Part shown: positions 6,401-7,562 of the stretch, one piece after another
Numbering within the stretch: the first letter of the stretch is position 1
Layout of the letters: every line of letters starts with the position of its first letter
NCBI GenBank assembly: GCA_937928335.1
Contig: CALFWN010000337.1
Span: forward strand, 1-7,562
Direction: 5' to 3'
Source of the DNA: an uncultured Litoreibacter sp.
Lineage (GTDB): Bacteria > Pseudomonadota > Alphaproteobacteria > Rhodobacterales > Rhodobacteraceae
DNA length: 7,562 nucleotides
Notes under the pieces: generated by a model
Database searches by the model: none
What the model saw: only the letters and a program-made list of their open reading frames with translations
What the model was told of the DNA's origin: nothing
Position numbers and translations under genes: made by a program

Positions 6401-6484
6401 CCGCCTTTGGTGGAGCCTCCACGGGCCTTGCTGGACGACATCCCGGCCTGCGCCATAACCCTTAACCATATGAAGGAGACCCCG
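6401..6484 (+). promoter_or_regulatory. Structured rpsO leader, possible S15 autoregulatory element
   Basis: The leader holds GTGGAG (6410-6415) and CTCCAC (6417-6422), which can form a 5-bp stem with a three-base loop. A second possible stem pairs GGCC (6424-6427) with GGCC (6445-6448) and contains GGA/TCC (6433-6435/6441-6443). The CTCC of the first hairpin (6417-6420) is also complementary to GGAG in the Shine-Dalgarno (6475-6478), so the two pairings exclude each other. S15 is known to repress its own mRNA through different leader structures in different bacteria. A regulatory role here is inferred from pairing by eye. Confidence 0.4.
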
Positions 6485-6754
6485 ATGTCGATCACTGCTG
6501 AAGAAAAAGCCCGCGTCATGAAAGAATTTGCGACCAAGGAAGGCGATACCGGTTCGCCAGAGGTGCAGGTTGCGATCCTGACATCGCGTATCACAACGCT
6601 GACCGAGCATTTCAAAACCCACAAGAAAGACAATCACGGCCGCCGCGGCCTGCTGAAGATGGTTGCTCTGCGCCGCAAACTTCTGGACTACACCAAGGCC
6701 AAAGATGAAGCGCGTTATCAGGACCTGATCAAACGTCTGGGCATCCGCCGCTAG
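6485..6754 (+). CDS. rpsO: 30S ribosomal protein S15
   Basis: S15 is a primary 16S rRNA binding protein that organises the central domain of the 30S subunit and contributes to a bridge with the 50S subunit. The 89-residue product has the normal length and the family signature: [18 protein letters not shown] (19-36), then [19 protein letters not shown] (42-60) with the rRNA-contacting His42, Asp49 and basic residues, then [11 protein letters not shown] (61-71) and a basic C-terminus ending in RLGIRR. AAGGAG (6473-6478) six bases upstream of the ATG identifies the start; the longer in-frame reading from upstream is leader. The gene lies downstream of the DUF1643 gene, and the usual partner pnp does not follow within the window. 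Confidence 0.98.
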   Translation: MSITAEEKARVMKEFATKEGDTGSPEVQVAILTSRITTLTEHFKTHKKDNHGRRGLLKMVALRRKLLDYTKAKDEARYQDLIKRLGIRR

Positions 6755-6772
6755 GTCTGGCACACAGGCCTG

Positions 6773-7562
6773 ATGAAGAAGTCTCTCTATCAGTTTTATG
6801 GCGCGATCCTTGCGACTGCAGGGGTCGCGTTTTGCGTTCTGGCCATCCTTGCCCGGACTGACGGTCTTTTGGTCTACGCGCTGGATGACCCCTATATCCA
6901 CCTTGCTGTTGCAGAGAATTTGGCCGGCGGGCATGGGTACGGCATCAATCCGGGCGAGGCTGCGTCGCCCTCATCCTCCATACTCTTCCCATTTCTGCTG
7001 GTGCCGCTTGTCGCAATCGGCCTTGGCCATCTCGCGCCTTTCGTGCTTGCCTTCATCGGCGCGATTGGATGCGCCTGGTTGATGAGCGATCTGGTCTGGC
7101 GTGTCTACAATGCCGCCGGGCCTGCGCAATACGCCCCGGAGCCTTTGCTTGTGCTGCCGCTGGCCCTGCTTTGTGCCAATGTGGTCGGGCTGACGCTGAC
7201 GGGAATGGAACACACGCTCCATGTCTGGGCCAGCCTTGCCATTCTCGTGGGTATCATTGCGCTGCGCACGGATCACCCCGCTCCACGCGCTTTGGTGCTC
7301 GGGATCATTTTCGCGCCTTTGCTGCGGTTCGAGGGGATGGCGTTGAGCCTTGCCGCATTGGTGATGCTCGCGCTGACAGGGCGTTTGCGGCTGAGCCTTT
7401 TGCTTGCCGGCCTCATAGCGTCCGCCTTTGTGGCCTATGTCATATATATGTCATCGCTTGGGCTGCCCTTGCTGCCAAGCAGCGTCATGACCAAACATGC
7501 CGCATCGGCGGCAATGCTGGGCGAAGGGCAAGGCAACCCGGTAAACCAGATCATACGCAACG
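6773..7562 (+). CDS. GT-C fold membrane glycosyltransferase, 3' end beyond the window
   Basis: An open frame from the ATG at 6773 runs without a stop to the right edge, giving 263 residues of a multi-pass membrane protein. After a first membrane helix (about 9-27) comes LDDPYIHLAVAENLAGG (37-53) with the acidic pair Asp38-Asp39. GHGYGINPG (53-61) and SPSSSILFPFLL (65-76) follow. This is the first extracytoplasmic loop typical of GT-C transferases that use polyprenyl-phosphate sugars, in which the acidic residue is catalytic. Further family-like elements are GMEHTLH (144-150), LLRFEG (183-188) and LPLLPSSVMTKH (231-242). Several hydrophobic helices lie between them. The acceptor (protein, lipid or envelope glycan) cannot be told. 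It starts 18 bases behind rpsO with no visible terminator between them and only a weak ribosome-binding site. The assignment is from motifs; the precise subfamily is open. Confidence 0.82.
   Translation, partial: MKKSLYQFYGAILATAGVAFCVLAILARTDGLLVYALDDPYIHLAVAENLAGGHGYGINPGEAASPSSSILFPFLLVPLVAIGLGHLAPFVLAFIGAIGCAWLMSDLVWRVYNAAGPAQYAPEPLLVLPLALLCANVVGLTLTGMEHTLHVWASLAILVGIIALRTDHPAPRALVLGIIFAPLLRFEGMALSLAALVMLALTGRLRLSLLLAGLIASAFVAYVIYMSSLGLPLLPSSVMTKHAASAAMLGEGQGNPVNQIIRN

Noticed and set aside
5876..6934. A 352-codon open frame on the minus strand
   Set aside because: It is antisense to DUF1643, rpsO and the start of the glycosyltransferase gene, all recognisable families, and has no family features of its own.

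Overview
The window looks like a chromosomal core segment of an alphaproteobacterium of the Rhodobacterales (Roseobacter/Rhodobacter type). The reasons are a GC-rich composition, an SdhAF4/DUF1674 protein, an rsmB gene followed by a heparinase II/III-like gene, and a dapB-rbfA-truB cluster of the kind known from that group. The placement rests on recognised protein families and remembered gene order, not on a database search.

Left part (1-2376). On the minus strand rsmB (16S rRNA m5C967 methyltransferase) is followed by the N-terminal part of a heparinase II/III-like gene. That gene loses its frame near the left edge, at an A-run inside a stretch of low GC. A divergent gene on the plus strand encodes the small succinate dehydrogenase assembly factor SdhAF4. 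The short rsmB/SdhAF4 intergenic region has a symmetric promoter-like layout.

Centre (2373-5099). A small exported protein with two cysteines lies on the minus strand, convergent with SdhAF4 and sharing a CTAG stop overlap. Upstream of it is dapB (lysine/diaminopimelate synthesis). Divergent from dapB runs the ribosome maturation and tRNA modification pair rbfA-truB.

Right part (5100-7562). After a 213-base gap with only small hairpins come a four-helix membrane protein of unknown function and a DUF1643 protein, probably co-transcribed. Then comes rpsO (ribosomal protein S15) with a structured leader that may be autoregulatory. Only 18 bases after rpsO, where pnp is the usual neighbour, a GT-C type membrane glycosyltransferase gene starts and runs off the right edge.

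Most of the window is housekeeping: translation (rsmB, rbfA, truB, rpsO), cell-wall/lysine precursor synthesis (dapB) and respiratory complex assembly. I see no mobile element, CRISPR array, tRNA, rRNA or defence island. The least ordinary points are the broken heparinase-like gene, the rpsO leader, the glycosyltransferase behind rpsO, and a possible uracil-DNA-glycosylase-like pattern in the DUF1643 protein. I do not see a clearly new biological system.
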